Shown one piece after another: positions 7,219 through 16,039 of a DNA stretch of 64,000 nt. Below the pieces are notes generated by a model. The model was not told where the DNA came from, did no database searches, and was given only the letters and a program-made list of their open reading frames with translations. This DNA is from Peptoniphilus senegalensis JC140 (lineage in GTDB: Bacteria; Bacillota; Clostridia; Tissierellales; Peptoniphilaceae). The position numbers were made by a program, and so were the translations under genes. How positions within the stretch are numbered: position 1 is the first letter of the stretch; each line of letters begins with the position of its first letter. The DNA is taken from positions 817,199 through 881,198 of the forward strand of contig NZ_HE610717.1 of NCBI RefSeq assembly GCF_000321025.1. The letters are read 5' to 3'.

Positions 7219-9222
7219 ATGAAATACAAAAAATTTATTGTTGCCGCATCAGCTTTATTACTTCTTTCATCCACTTTTGCAAGTGAACTAAATAAAAACA
7301 AGAATGTCATGAATGATGAAGCAGTTTCTGTGGAAGTTACTGCAAAGGAAAAGGAAAAAGTTGAAAAAATCAAAAAAATATTTAACATAACAGGAGATTA
7401 TAAATCTTTTACAATTTCAAAGGAGCCACTAGATAGCGACACTGGAAGCAAATATTTGAATAAGCTTGTCAAGGGCAAATATATCGAAAGGTATAGATGG
7501 TCCGATGAAAATCTTGGAGGAATAGACATAATCTATAACAGCGATGGCGAATTTATTTCCTATAACAAGTGGACAAATGATGGCGAACAAGACAAAAAAG
7601 TTATTCTTAAAGATGAAGCTCAAAAAATGGCTGAGGATCTCTTGAAAAATTTAATAAAAGATTTTGACAAAAAATACACTCTTTCTAATTATGAAGTTTT
7701 CAGGGGAAGTGGCGACATAAACATAACTTATCAAAGAATTGTAAATGGAATTCCACTAGCTGATGCCTTTATAGATGTAAATATTGATAGCCGTTATGGT
7801 TTAATAAGCAATATTTCTTCTACAGGTGTAAATTCCTATGCTTATTCTTTTTTAAAGGATTCTGATTTTAAAAATGATAAAAAAATAAATTTAGATGAAG
7901 CCAAAAAAATATTCTTAGAAAAATCGCCTCTGATCCTTTCCTATAAAATTAACGAAAGAGATGACAGTGTAGAAAAAGTTTATCACACAAAAGTTGTTGA
8001 CATTGACGCAAAGACTGGCGATGTAGTTAAAGAAAAGACAGATTTAAACTTTATGCCTTATGCAAAAGCTGAAGCGGCAATGGATTCTAGTGCTTTAACA
8101 GAAACTGAAATCAAAAAAATTGATGGGCTTAAAAATATTAAATCAAAATCTGAGGCAAAGAAAATGGCAACAGAAATTGTGGGTAAGGATTTTGAGATTG
8201 CAAATATTGCTCTTTACTCTGACGATGACAATTATTATTACAGAATGACTCTCGAAAAAGAAAAGAACTATGGAAACATTGTTTTAAATGCCAAAAATTT
8301 AAAATTAGTTAATTTTGACATTTGGTCTGATAAAAAAGATCCTAAAAACAAGGTTAAAGAAGAAGATGCAATAAAAACTGCAAAAAGTTTCCTTGAAAAA
8401 TATGGCGACAAGAGTGAATTAAACCTAGAAAAAATCACAGTTGAAAAATCAGACCTAGGTACAAATATTTTCTTCCCTAGGTATGTAAATAAGATACCTG
8501 TAATTGATGAAGGTGCTAAAATCTTTGTAAATGGCAACAATGTCGTAACAACTTATGATAAGAATTCATCTAAGCATGATTTTGATAAAGCAGAAAATAT
8601 TGATTTCACAATGGAAGAAGCAAACCAAATTTATCTAAACTCTAAAAATTTTGGTTTAAAATATGAAATTACTGACAATGGCCCAAGGCTTTTATATGGA
8701 ACAATTAAAAGGATTGAACCTATAATTGGAAAAGATAAAATTTTGAGAGACTCCTTTGGCGAAATAGTTAATTTCAAAGAACAAATTAATTACGAAGACT
8801 TTGATCAAGCAAAAAATAAAGAAGCTTTAAATTCTCTAAAGGAAATGGGAATTGGATTAATTGGAAAAAATTTATCTGACAAAGTAACTTACAAAGAATT
8901 TTATTCTCTAATAGCAGAAGATTATGGAAAAGATTCTTATTATAAATCAAGATTTGACATTGACTATAAAGCATTAAAAGACAAAAATATCACAGAAAAA
9001 GATATAGTTAAGAGTTTAGTTATAAATAATGAGCTGGAAAAATTCACAAAAGCAAAAAATATTTTTAAAGATGATTTGTTTAAAAATCAAAAGTCTTTAG
9101 GCGACTATGAAAATTATTATCTAGTGGCAAGGGGCTTTGGCTACATTGATAAGGAAATAAACCCAGATGAAGAACCAAGTCTTGAAGAAGTTTTATACAT
9201 TATATATAACTCAATAAAGTAA
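7219..9222 (+). CDS. Secreted YcdB/YcdC-repeat protein
   Basis: A 667-residue exported protein with a signal peptide at residues 1-21 (ends STFASE). The body contains repeated alpha/beta units around residues 110-260 and 300-470. The features are an Ala-rich helix (LKDEAQKMAEDLL; KSEAKKMATEIV; KEEDAIKTAKSFL) followed by strands and a conserved VNGIPL/VNKIPVIDEGAKIFVNG element, typical of the YcdB/YcdC (PepSY-like) proteins of Bacillus and clostridia. The ~150-residue C-terminal part looks like SLH-like helices (LKEMGIGLIGKNLSDKVTYKEF) but is degenerate. Function is unknown; such proteins are often encoded beside envelope enzymes, as here. GGGGGG lies 6 bases before the ATG. Confidence 0.75.
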   Translation: MKYKKFIVAASALLLLSSTFASELNKNKNVMNDEAVSVEVTAKEKEKVEKIKKIFNITGDYKSFTISKEPLDSDTGSKYLNKLVKGKYIERYRWSDENLGGIDIIYNSDGEFISYNKWTNDGEQDKKVILKDEAQKMAEDLLKNLIKDFDKKYTLSNYEVFRGSGDINITYQRIVNGIPLADAFIDVNIDSRYGLISNISSTGVNSYAYSFLKDSDFKNDKKINLDEAKKIFLEKSPLILSYKINERDDSVEKVYHTKVVDIDAKTGDVVKEKTDLNFMPYAKAEAAMDSSALTETEIKKIDGLKNIKSKSEAKKMATEIVGKDFEIANIALYSDDDNYYYRMTLEKEKNYGNIVLNAKNLKLVNFDIWSDKKDPKNKVKEEDAIKTAKSFLEKYGDKSELNLEKITVEKSDLGTNIFFPRYVNKIPVIDEGAKIFVNGNNVVTTYDKNSSKHDFDKAENIDFTMEEANQIYLNSKNFGLKYEITDNGPRLLYGTIKRIEPIIGKDKILRDSFGEIVNFKEQINYEDFDQAKNKEALNSLKEMGIGLIGKNLSDKVTYKEFYSLIAEDYGKDSYYKSRFDIDYKALKDKNITEKDIVKSLVINNELEKFTKAKNIFKDDLFKNQKSLGDYENYYLVARGFGYIDKEINPDEEPSLEEVLYIIYNSIK

Positions 9223-9249
9223 TTGTAATTCTTTTGTAATTGCAAGTTG

Positions 9250-9286
9250 CCTCTCACTGATGTATATTATCAGTGGGAGGTTTTTT
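9250..9286 (+). terminator. Hairpin acting as terminator and carrying the next gene's SD
   Basis: Twelve paired bases (9250-9261 with 9269-9280, one G-U) and a 7-base loop are followed by six T, a strong intrinsic terminator for the upstream gene. The 3' arm ends in GGGAGG, which is the only ribosome binding site for the deacetylase ATG at 9287. Read-through RNA would therefore have its ribosome binding site buried in the stem. Confidence 0.8.
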
Positions 9287-10330
9287 ATGACCCAAACAAA
9301 TTACGATACAAACAATTATACAAATAATAATGCAAATTATGATAAAAGAAAAAAATTAAGAAGACAAAAAGCAAGAAGGAGAAAGAGAATAAGACAATTG
9401 ATTTCTATTTCAATTTTTGCACTAATATTCATTTTTATATTTTCAAAGATTTTCTCTGCAATAAAGAAACCAAAAGACGAAGTTTCCCCTGCCCTTATGT
9501 GGTACTATGCCAATGAAATAAATAAGGACAGGCCAAGAAAATATTATTACGATCCAGAATATATATCAAATGTTGCACTGGATCCACTACTTCGCATGGA
9601 AGATGAATTTATAGTAAAAGGTTCAAATCACTTGAAGAAAGCTGACAAATACGCCTATGATACAAAAGAAATTCGCCACTACATCACTAAAAATAATTAT
9701 GGTGGCGACAAAAAAATCGTGTTTTTAACCTTTGACGATGGTCCTAATAATTCTATAACTCCGCAAGTTTTGGATATTCTAAAAAAAGAAAATGCTCGTG
9801 CAACATTCTTTGTTGTTGGCAAATCCATTGGCGATAAAACTGCAGGTCAACTTCGTAAAATTTTAAAAAATGGAAATTCAATTGCAACCCACTCTTTTAG
9901 TCATGACTATGACTATCTCTATCCAGGAAGAGTCGTTAATCCTGAAAGGCTTTATGAAGAAGTAGTTAGGACTAATGAAAGACTAAAAAATATTCTAGGA
10001 CCTGACTTTCATTCAAGCGTCTTTAGATATCCTGGCGGTCAAATGTCTTGGCAAAACACAGCAGCAAGCAATTCCCTATTAGAATCCAAAGGAATTCACT
10101 GGATTGACTGGAACAGCCTTGTTGGCGATGCAGAAAAAAAATCTGTGAGACCAACTACTGTAAGTGGCTTTGTATCTTATCTTGATAAAAGTCTTAATGA
10201 AAATAAAAACACAAAGATTGCCGTAGTTCTTGCCCACGATGCAAGAAATAAGCAGTTAACTGCTGACTCACTAACTTCTGTAATAAAATATTTTAAAGAC
10301 AGAGGCTATGAGTTTGGCGTTTTAAAATAA
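9287..10330 (+). CDS. Membrane-anchored polysaccharide deacetylase (NodB domain)
   Basis: About 347 residues: a very basic cytoplasmic start (KRKKLRRQKARRRKRIRQ, near residue 24), one membrane helix near 43-63, then an extracellular domain. The NodB domain begins near residue 150 with TFDDGPN (catalytic base and metal Asp), followed by HSFSH (metal His pair), FRYPGG and a late AHDA. This is the motif set of carbohydrate esterase family 4. The likely substrate is peptidoglycan GlcNAc (PgdA-like), removing acetyl groups and giving lysozyme resistance; another surface glycan is possible. The start chosen has GGGAGG 6 bases upstream; an in-frame ATG at 9260 lies inside the hairpin and has none. 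Confidence 0.88.
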   Translation: MTQTNYDTNNYTNNNANYDKRKKLRRQKARRRKRIRQLISISIFALIFIFIFSKIFSAIKKPKDEVSPALMWYYANEINKDRPRKYYYDPEYISNVALDPLLRMEDEFIVKGSNHLKKADKYAYDTKEIRHYITKNNYGGDKKIVFLTFDDGPNNSITPQVLDILKKENARATFFVVGKSIGDKTAGQLRKILKNGNSIATHSFSHDYDYLYPGRVVNPERLYEEVVRTNERLKNILGPDFHSSVFRYPGGQMSWQNTAASNSLLESKGIHWIDWNSLVGDAEKKSVRPTTVSGFVSYLDKSLNENKNTKIAVVLAHDARNKQLTADSLTSVIKYFKDRGYEFGVLK

Positions 10331-10379
10331 TTTCAAGCTTATACAAGAACTTCATAAAAAATAAGAGGACTGATTTCAA

Positions 10380-10669
10380 ATGATTAAAAAAAGAAAATAA
10401 TTAAAATCGGATTTTTGTGTTTCTATTACTTATTATTTGTAAATAGTTTTGGATTATTATCCGAAAATTTTTCAATTTTTCCGAATTGGAATTTATTAAT
10501 TAATTATCTTGGTCTTAGTACAAAAGAATTAAGCATATTTTACAATTTTAGATTTTCTATTTTTACTTTAATCCATATTATAATTTTAATCACACAAATA
10601 ATTTCCATAATTATTGGAATACTTATTATTGTTGAAGTTTCTAAATTGTATAGTTCTTTTAAAGAATAG
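10380..10669 (+). pseudogene. Small membrane protein gene frameshifted in an A-run
   Basis: AGAGGA is followed by ATG ATT and a run of seven A (10386-10392), after which the frame stops at TAA. One extra A would join the start to the long downstream frame and give MIKKKKIIKIGFLCFYYLL, a natural membrane-protein N-terminus. The downstream part, readable from a TTG at 10415 without a ribosome binding site, encodes a second hydrophobic stretch (about 25 residues, FTLIHIIILITQIISIIIGIL) near the C-terminus. No family is recognised. A real one-base deletion, sequence error or slippage are all possible. Confidence 0.6.
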
Positions 10670-10689
10670 TGTTAGTTTTTAAGACAAAT

Positions 10690-10731
10690 TTTAAGAGGGA
10701 AGATTTACTTATCTCCCCTCTTATTTTTTAT
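10690..10731 (+). terminator. Terminator between convergent genes
   Basis: TAAGAGGG and CCCTCTTA arms surround an imperfect loop and are followed by ATTTTTT on the plus strand. It lies after the frameshifted gene and before the convergent gltX end. Confidence 0.75.
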
Positions 10732-10758
10732 ACATAATTTAATTTTATCTAGTTCAAA

Positions 10759-12234
10759 TTAAAGTGAATTTTTAATTTTTTCTGCTCTTTCAATTAATTT
10801 GTCTTTACCAAGAAGATAAATAATATTTTGCATTTCTGGTCCATGAACATTTCCTGAGATTGCAGCTCTCACTGGCATGTAAAGTTGTTTTCCCTTTACT
10901 CCAGAATCCTTTTGTACTTCTTTCATTAGTCCCTTGGCTGTTTCCATATCTATTTCATCGTGAGATTTTACAATCTTTATAAAGGATTCAAGTAGTCCCT
11001 TTACATGATCTTGTGCTAATTCTTCTCTAGCAGAGTCCTCTGTGATTTCAATATCGCCAAATAAGAAGTCAATGTGTTTTGGTATGTCTTCTAACTTGTC
11101 ACAGGCTTCTCTTACTGTGTCAATTAAAATCTTATACCATTCAAAGTTTCCTCTGATTTCTTCTTCATTTAATAGCCCAGATTTTGTCACAAATGGAATA
11201 GAAAGCTCAGCAAGCTTATCTAAATCATAGGACTTCATATAGTGAGAGTTTACCCAATTTAATTTATCTGTGTCAAAAATTCCTCCAGACTTACCTACTC
11301 TTTCAAAGGAGAACTTTTCTATTAATTCATCCATTGTCATAATTTCTTCGCCATCTTCTGGTGACCAACCAACAAGAGCAAGATAATTTACAATTCCTTC
11401 AGGCAAATATCCTCTATTTCTAAAGTCTTCAACTGAAACATCGCCTTGTCTCTTTGAAAGTTTTTTTCTGTCCTTGTTTAAAACTGTTGGAAGATGAACA
11501 AACTCTGGTGCTTCCCAACCAAAACATTCATACATAAAGACATGCTTTGGAGTTGATGGTAGCCACTCTTCTCCTCTTACAATGTGAGTGATACCCATTA
11601 AGTGGTCATCAACAATTACAGCCAAGTGATAAGTTGGAAATCCATCAGATTTCATCAAAACTTGATCATCAATTTCATCTGTATTTATTGTAACTTTACC
11701 ACGAACTGCATCGTGAAATGTGATGTCCTTGTTCTTAGGAAGTTTTAGTCTAACAACATAATCTTCCCCAGCTGCAACTCTCTTCTTTGCCTCTTCAAGA
11801 GGAATGCCACGGCAAAGTCCGTCATACTTAGGCACTTTTCCCTTAATTCTTTGCTCTTCACGAAGATTGTCTAGTCTTTCCTTTGAGCAAAAACAATAAT
11901 ATGCGTAGCCCTTTTCAATTAGTTCATCAACATATTTTTGATAAATTTCTAGTCTATTTGATTGGATATAAGGACCACAGTCGCCTACATCTGTAATCTT
12001 CCCATCTTTTACAAAGACGCCTTCATCATGAGTGATGCCTGCCCATTCAAGGGATTCAATTAGGTTTTCTATGGCACCTTCCACAAATCTTGTCCTATCT
12101 GTATCTTCAATTCTCAAAACAAATTTGCCGCCATTTTTCTTTGCGAATAAATAATTGTATAGTGCAGTTCTCAAACCACCAATGTGTAAATAACCTGTTG
12201 GCGATGGTGCAAATCTTACTTTAATATCTGACAT
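10759..12234 (-). CDS. gltX: Glutamyl-tRNA synthetase
   Basis: GltX charges tRNA-Glu with glutamate. The 491-residue length is normal. The class I HIGH motif is seen as PSPTGYLHIGG near residue 10-20 and the KMSKS motif as KKLSKRQGD near 255. RIEDTDRTRF near residue 40 and GEEWLPSTPKH near 220 are typical of the glutamate enzyme. A CxC...C...C zinc-like cluster (YCFCSKERL) lies near residue 115. The window does not show a glnS, so a non-discriminating role cannot be judged. It lies 18 bases downstream of the SLH gene on the same strand; the SD is AGGAAGGATG. Confidence 0.97.
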   Translation of the reverse strand: MSDIKVRFAPSPTGYLHIGGLRTALYNYLFAKKNGGKFVLRIEDTDRTRFVEGAIENLIESLEWAGITHDEGVFVKDGKITDVGDCGPYIQSNRLEIYQKYVDELIEKGYAYYCFCSKERLDNLREEQRIKGKVPKYDGLCRGIPLEEAKKRVAAGEDYVVRLKLPKNKDITFHDAVRGKVTINTDEIDDQVLMKSDGFPTYHLAVIVDDHLMGITHIVRGEEWLPSTPKHVFMYECFGWEAPEFVHLPTVLNKDRKKLSKRQGDVSVEDFRNRGYLPEGIVNYLALVGWSPEDGEEIMTMDELIEKFSFERVGKSGGIFDTDKLNWVNSHYMKSYDLDKLAELSIPFVTKSGLLNEEEIRGNFEWYKILIDTVREACDKLEDIPKHIDFLFGDIEITEDSAREELAQDHVKGLLESFIKIVKSHDEIDMETAKGLMKEVQKDSGVKGKQLYMPVRAAISGNVHGPEMQNIIYLLGKDKLIERAEKIKNSL

Positions 12235-12252
12235 TTTTTCATCCTTCCTCTT

Positions 12253-13815
12253 TTACTTTGCTGTAATTTCTAAAACTTGATAATAAGCCCAGTGATCTCT
12301 ATTTAGATCTTTAAATGGGTTCTTTGAATATTTATCTAAGAAAGATTTATTTATCTTTCTATCTAAAACTTTATTAAAAATTGTGGCAGCCTCTGCCCTT
12401 GTAATCTTATCATTTGGTTTAAATTCATTTTTCGATTTACCAACCATGATTCCTTGACTTGAAAGTATATTTATGGCATCTCTTGCCCAAAAATCTTCCT
12501 TCACATCTTTAAAAGTAATAGGATTATTTCCCTCTTGCAACTTCAAATAATTTGCCATCATGCTAGCAAATTGTGCCCTTGTCATTGCTTCCTTTGGTCT
12601 AAAAGTTCCATCTTTATACCCAGAAATTAAACCTTCCTTTTCAATAAAGACAATATTATCATAAAACCAATCACTTTCTTTTATATCTCTAAAAGAAGAT
12701 ACATCATTTGCAGATGCCTTGTCATCTATTATTCTTTTTAATACTGAAGCCGCTTCAGCCCTTGTGATTTTTTCGTTGGGAGCGAATTTATCCTTGGAAA
12801 TACCTGACATATATGGAAGTCTAATTACTTCAATTGACTTTTCAAGCTCTCCCAAAGATTTTTCTATTTCATCACTTGATACTTCACTTTTTACAACAAT
12901 ATATTCAGCTGCTGCAACAGCAGCACGAATTCTTCTTTCATTTTGTAGGCTTGCCTTTGCCGTAGAAAGATTTTTTGCAAAATCAACATAATCTGTCAAT
13001 TTTTCAAGAGTTTTAATTGTGCTGTAAAGTTCTTTTTCATCATTATTTTCATTTACAAGTTCACTAGATTTTTTAGATTCAATCTTTGCCTTTACAATAT
13101 AATCTAAACTAGCCTCTTTATCCTTACTTTCAGCAACTATCCTAATTAAAGAGCCTTCTCTTAAATCTAAATTTTCTAATTTAAAATTACCTTCGCCATC
13201 AGAAATAGTATTAGCAACAACTTTCTTGTCGATAGCAACTCTAACCATTGCATTTTTTTCAGTATTGCCTATAATTTCATTTGAGCCATCATAAACATCT
13301 TTTATAGAAAGAATTCCATTTTGTGTTTTAGTTGATGATTCGAGATTTTTTTGGTCGCTCTTAGTTTCTCCACCCTTATCAACATAACTTAACACAAAAG
13401 AATTTTTTAAATTAGAACTTGAACCAACATCATTTTTCACTTTGGTGTCGATTTCAAGATTTAATTTATCGCCCTTTATAACAGAAAGATCATTTGCATT
13501 TATCGTAACAATATTTTGATCCTTGCCCTTAATTGATGTCTCCCTAACATCAAGTTTCCCTTGAGACTCTTGTTCATCCAAAAGTTTTGTTTCTTTAACT
13601 TCAATTGCCTTATCCAATAAAAGAGTTACGGAAAAAGAAGAATACTTTTCCTTGTAATTTTTTGGCAAACTGACAATTAAATTGTACTTCAAAGAGTCGC
13701 CACTCTTTACCTCAGAAAGAGCTGGTTGCTCCAAGACAACTTGAATATCTTCAGCTGCAAAAACATTTACAAAAAGCGTAAAAGCCAACGCTATGTATAA
13801 AAAAATTTTTTTCAT
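12253..13815 (-). CDS. S-layer homology (SLH) domain surface protein
   Basis: A 520-residue exported protein. The signal peptide covers about residues 1-20 (cut after VFAAE). Residues 25-160 are beta-rich and resemble a cohesin-like or Ig-like fold; 165-245 look like a carboxypeptidase-regulatory-like strand domain. Three SLH modules fill the C-terminus: DKFAPNEKITRAEAASVLKRI, GYKDGTFRPKEAMTRAQFASMM, and KNEFKPNDKITRAEAATIF. SLH modules usually bind pyruvylated secondary wall polymer. The gene has its own promoter (TTGAAT, 17 bases, TATAAT) and precedes gltX by 18 bases. Confidence 0.88.
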   Translation of the reverse strand: MKKIFLYIALAFTLFVNVFAAEDIQVVLEQPALSEVKSGDSLKYNLIVSLPKNYKEKYSSFSVTLLLDKAIEVKETKLLDEQESQGKLDVRETSIKGKDQNIVTINANDLSVIKGDKLNLEIDTKVKNDVGSSSNLKNSFVLSYVDKGGETKSDQKNLESSTKTQNGILSIKDVYDGSNEIIGNTEKNAMVRVAIDKKVVANTISDGEGNFKLENLDLREGSLIRIVAESKDKEASLDYIVKAKIESKKSSELVNENNDEKELYSTIKTLEKLTDYVDFAKNLSTAKASLQNERRIRAAVAAAEYIVVKSEVSSDEIEKSLGELEKSIEVIRLPYMSGISKDKFAPNEKITRAEAASVLKRIIDDKASANDVSSFRDIKESDWFYDNIVFIEKEGLISGYKDGTFRPKEAMTRAQFASMMANYLKLQEGNNPITFKDVKEDFWARDAINILSSQGIMVGKSKNEFKPNDKITRAEAATIFNKVLDRKINKSFLDKYSKNPFKDLNRDHWAYYQVLEITAK

Positions 13816-13838
13816 AAAAACGCCCCCTTAATACTTTT

Positions 13839-13867
13839 ATTATACTAAAGGGGCTTAAACAATTCAA
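13839..13867 (-). promoter_or_regulatory. Promoter of the SLH protein gene
   Basis: TTGAAT (13862-13867), a 17-base spacer and TATAAT (13839-13844) lie about 25 bases before the ATG. The -10 sits between two inverted arms (GCCCCTT and AAGGGGGC), which could be an operator or simply the ribosome-binding region folding back. Confidence 0.75.
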
Positions 13868-13913
13868 TAAATGAGTAATTAATTGTCGGTAGCTAAACTT
13901 TTAAAATAAAGTT

Positions 13914-14189
13914 TTAAAAATTTTCATAATGTGTCCACATGCTAATAATTTTTATGACCTTCTCCCCTTCATAAACTTGATATACAAGTCTGTGCTGAAT
14001 ATTAATTCTTCTTGATATAAGTCCATCAAGGTCCCCCTTTAATTTTTCAAAAGATGGCGGACTTTCATAAGGATTTTTAGAAATTAGTTCAATTAAATTT
14101 TTTACTTTACTTTCTAAAGCCTTATTTCCTTTAATTTTTTCTTTGTCTTTAAGTGCAGCTTTGGTTATTAAGATTTTGTAAGTCACCAC
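13914..14189 (-). CDS. yoeB: YoeB-type ribosome-dependent mRNA interferase toxin
   Basis: A 91-residue protein of the RelE/YoeB superfamily that cuts mRNA in the ribosomal A site. It has the expected KNPYESPPSFEKLKGDLDGLISRRINIQHRLVYQV core and the C-terminal His-Tyr pair (H87, Y88 in WTHYENF) used in catalysis. It starts at GTG codons overlapping the last codons of the antitoxin gene by 7 bases, so it is translationally coupled. The order antitoxin then toxin is standard for YefM-YoeB. It appears intact. Confidence 0.92.
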   Translation of the reverse strand: MVTYKILITKAALKDKEKIKGNKALESKVKNLIELISKNPYESPPSFEKLKGDLDGLISRRINIQHRLVYQVYEGEKVIKIISMWTHYENF

Positions 14190-14422
14190 TTAAGCTCCTC
14201 GCAGTCATCAAGGCTTGTATTTTTTCCATCAATTAATTTTTCCTTCATGCCAGGAATTGATAATAGATAAACTGTTTCAGTTAAGGCCTTATATTCATCT
14301 TCACTAATTAATATTGCATTGCCACTCTTTGTGCTAACATTTATAACATCGCCAAAAGAAACTGCTGAGTTTAAGTATTCAAAAATATTTTTTCTAAAAT
14401 TTGTTGCATTTACATTTTCCAT
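14183..14422 (-). CDS. yefM: YefM-type (Phd/YefM) antitoxin
   Basis: A 79-residue antitoxin that binds the adjacent YoeB toxin and represses the operon. The N-terminal DNA-binding fold is visible as NATNFRKNIFEYLNSAV and GNAILISEDEYKALTETVYLLS; the acidic C-terminus (SLDDCEELKW) would wrap the toxin. It overlaps the toxin start. GAGGTGATT precedes the ATG. TGTACA-type operator hexamers lie directly upstream. Confidence 0.92.
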   Translation of the reverse strand: MENVNATNFRKNIFEYLNSAVSFGDVINVSTKSGNAILISEDEYKALTETVYLLSIPGMKEKLIDGKNTSLDDCEELKW

Positions 14423-14433
14423 ATAATCACCTC

Positions 14434-14478
14434 GTACATTTTCATGTACATTATATAAAATTTCAAATATTTATTCAA
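14434..14478 (-). promoter_or_regulatory. yefM-yoeB promoter and TGTACA operator
   Basis: TTGAAT (14473-14478), 17 bases and TATAAT (14450-14455) form the promoter. Immediately downstream and touching the -10 is TGTACATGAAAATGTAC, two TGTAC arms (14434-14438 and 14445-14450). In E. coli YefM the operator core is also TGTACA, so autorepression by the YefM-YoeB complex is expected. Confidence 0.75.
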
Positions 14479-14523
14479 CAGCTTTTTCCTTAAACAAATA
14501 TAAAATAACTTTTCAAAAGTAAA

Positions 14524-14556
14524 AAAGACTTTAGCAAATATAAATTACTAAAGTCC
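14524..14556 (-). terminator. Terminator of the purine permease gene
   Basis: A stem GACTTTAG / CTAAAGTC is followed on the minus strand by six T, shortly after the permease stop codon. Confidence 0.85.
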
Positions 14557-14572
14557 TAAAAATATTTATTAA

Positions 14573-15898
14573 TTAAAAGGGTAGTATTGGTCTTAAATAT
14601 CTTAGTGTAAAGATAATAGCCAAGATATACATTACAGGGCTAACTTCTTTTCCTCGTCCTGTTGCTACTTTTAATATTACATAAGAAATCATTCCAACTG
14701 AAATACCTTCTGCAATTGAATATGCAAAGGGCATTGTTACCATTGTCAAAAAGGCTGGCACTGATTCTGTGTAATCGTCTAATTTTATTTGGTTAATTGG
14801 ACTGATCATAAATAGCCCTACCATTACAAGGGCAGCTGATGTTGCTTGTGCTGGCACAATAGAAAAAATTGGGAATAAAAATAGTGATATAAAGAAAAAG
14901 AAGGCACAAGAAAGTGATGTAAGTCCTGTTCTACCTCCGTCTGCTACACCTGATGCTGATTCAACAAAAGTTGTAACTGTAGATGTACCAAGAAGTGCTC
15001 CAACAACTGTACCAATTGCATCAGATAAAAGGGCTCGACCAACTCCTGGTAGGTTTCCATCTTCGTCAATTAAATCTGCCTTTGTTGCAACTCCAGTAAG
15101 AGTTCCCACTGTATCAAATAAGTCTACAAATAAGAATGTAAACATTACAGAGAACATGTCAAAGGTAAATAAATCTCCCCAATGAAGTTTAAAGGCAACG
15201 GGCTTTAAAGATGGTGGAAGTGAAAAAATCATTCCTCCAGGTAAGTTACTAACTCCCAAAATAAGTGCAAGAATTGTTCCTATTACAATTCCATATAAAA
15301 GCGCTCCCTTTACATCTTTTGCAGTAAGAAGTGCCATTACCATTAGTGAAACTATAAATACTACGGATGGCCTTGATGCAATTTCTCCAAGAGCAATTAA
15401 AGTTGCATCGTTATTTACAATAATTCCTGATGATGTTAGTCCAACTAGAGTTATAAAAAGTCCAATACCAACTGAAACTGCGTTTTTAAGTGACATTGGT
15501 ATTGATGTAAATATTGCCTCACGAACATTAAATAAACTCATTACAATGAAAATTAGTCCTTCTAAAAATACTGCCGTAAGGGCATAAGACCAATCGTGAC
15601 CCATACTTAATACAACTGTGTAAGTGAAGAAAGCATTAAGCCCCATTCCTGCTGAAAGTGCGAAGGGCAAGTTTGCAAATAATCCCATAAAGATCATTGC
15701 AATGATTGACGATAAAATAGTCGCAGTGAAAACTCCACCCTTGTCCATTCCAGTTTCAGATAACATATTTGGATTTACAACAAGAATATAAGACATTGTC
15801 ATAAAAGTTGTAAGTCCTGCCAAAAATTCAGTCTTGGCATTTGTCTTTCTCTCGCTAAGAGAAAAAGTCTTTTCTAAAAAACTTGAATTTGTTTCCAT
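14573..15898 (-). CDS. NCS2/AzgA-type purine permease
   Basis: About 441 residues with some 12-14 membrane helices. The N-terminal block TEFLAGLTTFMTMSYILVVNP (residues ~24-44) and DLFDTVGTLTGVATKA (~270) with GTSTVTTFVESASGVADGGRTG (split around 320) are the AzgA branch signatures, carriers for hypoxanthine, guanine or adenine with protons. The start chosen lies 11 bases after GGAGG; an upstream in-frame ATG lacks a ribosome binding site. No purine riboswitch is visible upstream. It is flanked by terminators and is probably monocistronic. Confidence 0.9.
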   Translation of the reverse strand: METNSSFLEKTFSLSERKTNAKTEFLAGLTTFMTMSYILVVNPNMLSETGMDKGGVFTATILSSIIAMIFMGLFANLPFALSAGMGLNAFFTYTVVLSMGHDWSYALTAVFLEGLIFIVMSLFNVREAIFTSIPMSLKNAVSVGIGLFITLVGLTSSGIIVNNDATLIALGEIASRPSVVFIVSLMVMALLTAKDVKGALLYGIVIGTILALILGVSNLPGGMIFSLPPSLKPVAFKLHWGDLFTFDMFSVMFTFLFVDLFDTVGTLTGVATKADLIDEDGNLPGVGRALLSDAIGTVVGALLGTSTVTTFVESASGVADGGRTGLTSLSCAFFFFISLFLFPIFSIVPAQATSAALVMVGLFMISPINQIKLDDYTESVPAFLTMVTMPFAYSIAEGISVGMISYVILKVATGRGKEVSPVMYILAIIFTLRYLRPILPF

Positions 15899-15993
15899 TT
15901 TTTCTTTTTCCTCCTTAATAAATTCAGTTTTTATTCTATCACAAATAAGATTAAATGGCACAAAGTTGGTAAAGATTTTATCTTAAAATTTCA

Positions 15994-16026
15994 ATTAAAA
16001 AGGACTCTTGAAATCAAAAGTCCTTA
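15994..16026 (-). terminator. Terminator of the GntR-ABC operon
   Basis: AAGGACT and AGTCCTT arms with a bulge form a hairpin followed by TTTTTAATT on the minus strand, just after the last permease gene. Confidence 0.85.
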
Positions 16027-16039
16027 AAACTTGGAAAAT

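Noticed and set aside
9260..9289. Upstream ATG start for the polysaccharide deacetylase
   Set aside because: That ATG is inside the terminator hairpin with no ribosome binding site, while the ATG at 9287 has GGGAGG at good spacing.
12719..12991. Open frame opposite the SLH protein gene, 90 codons
   Set aside because: It lies wholly inside a strong coding region on the other strand and has no ribosome binding site or recognisable motif.
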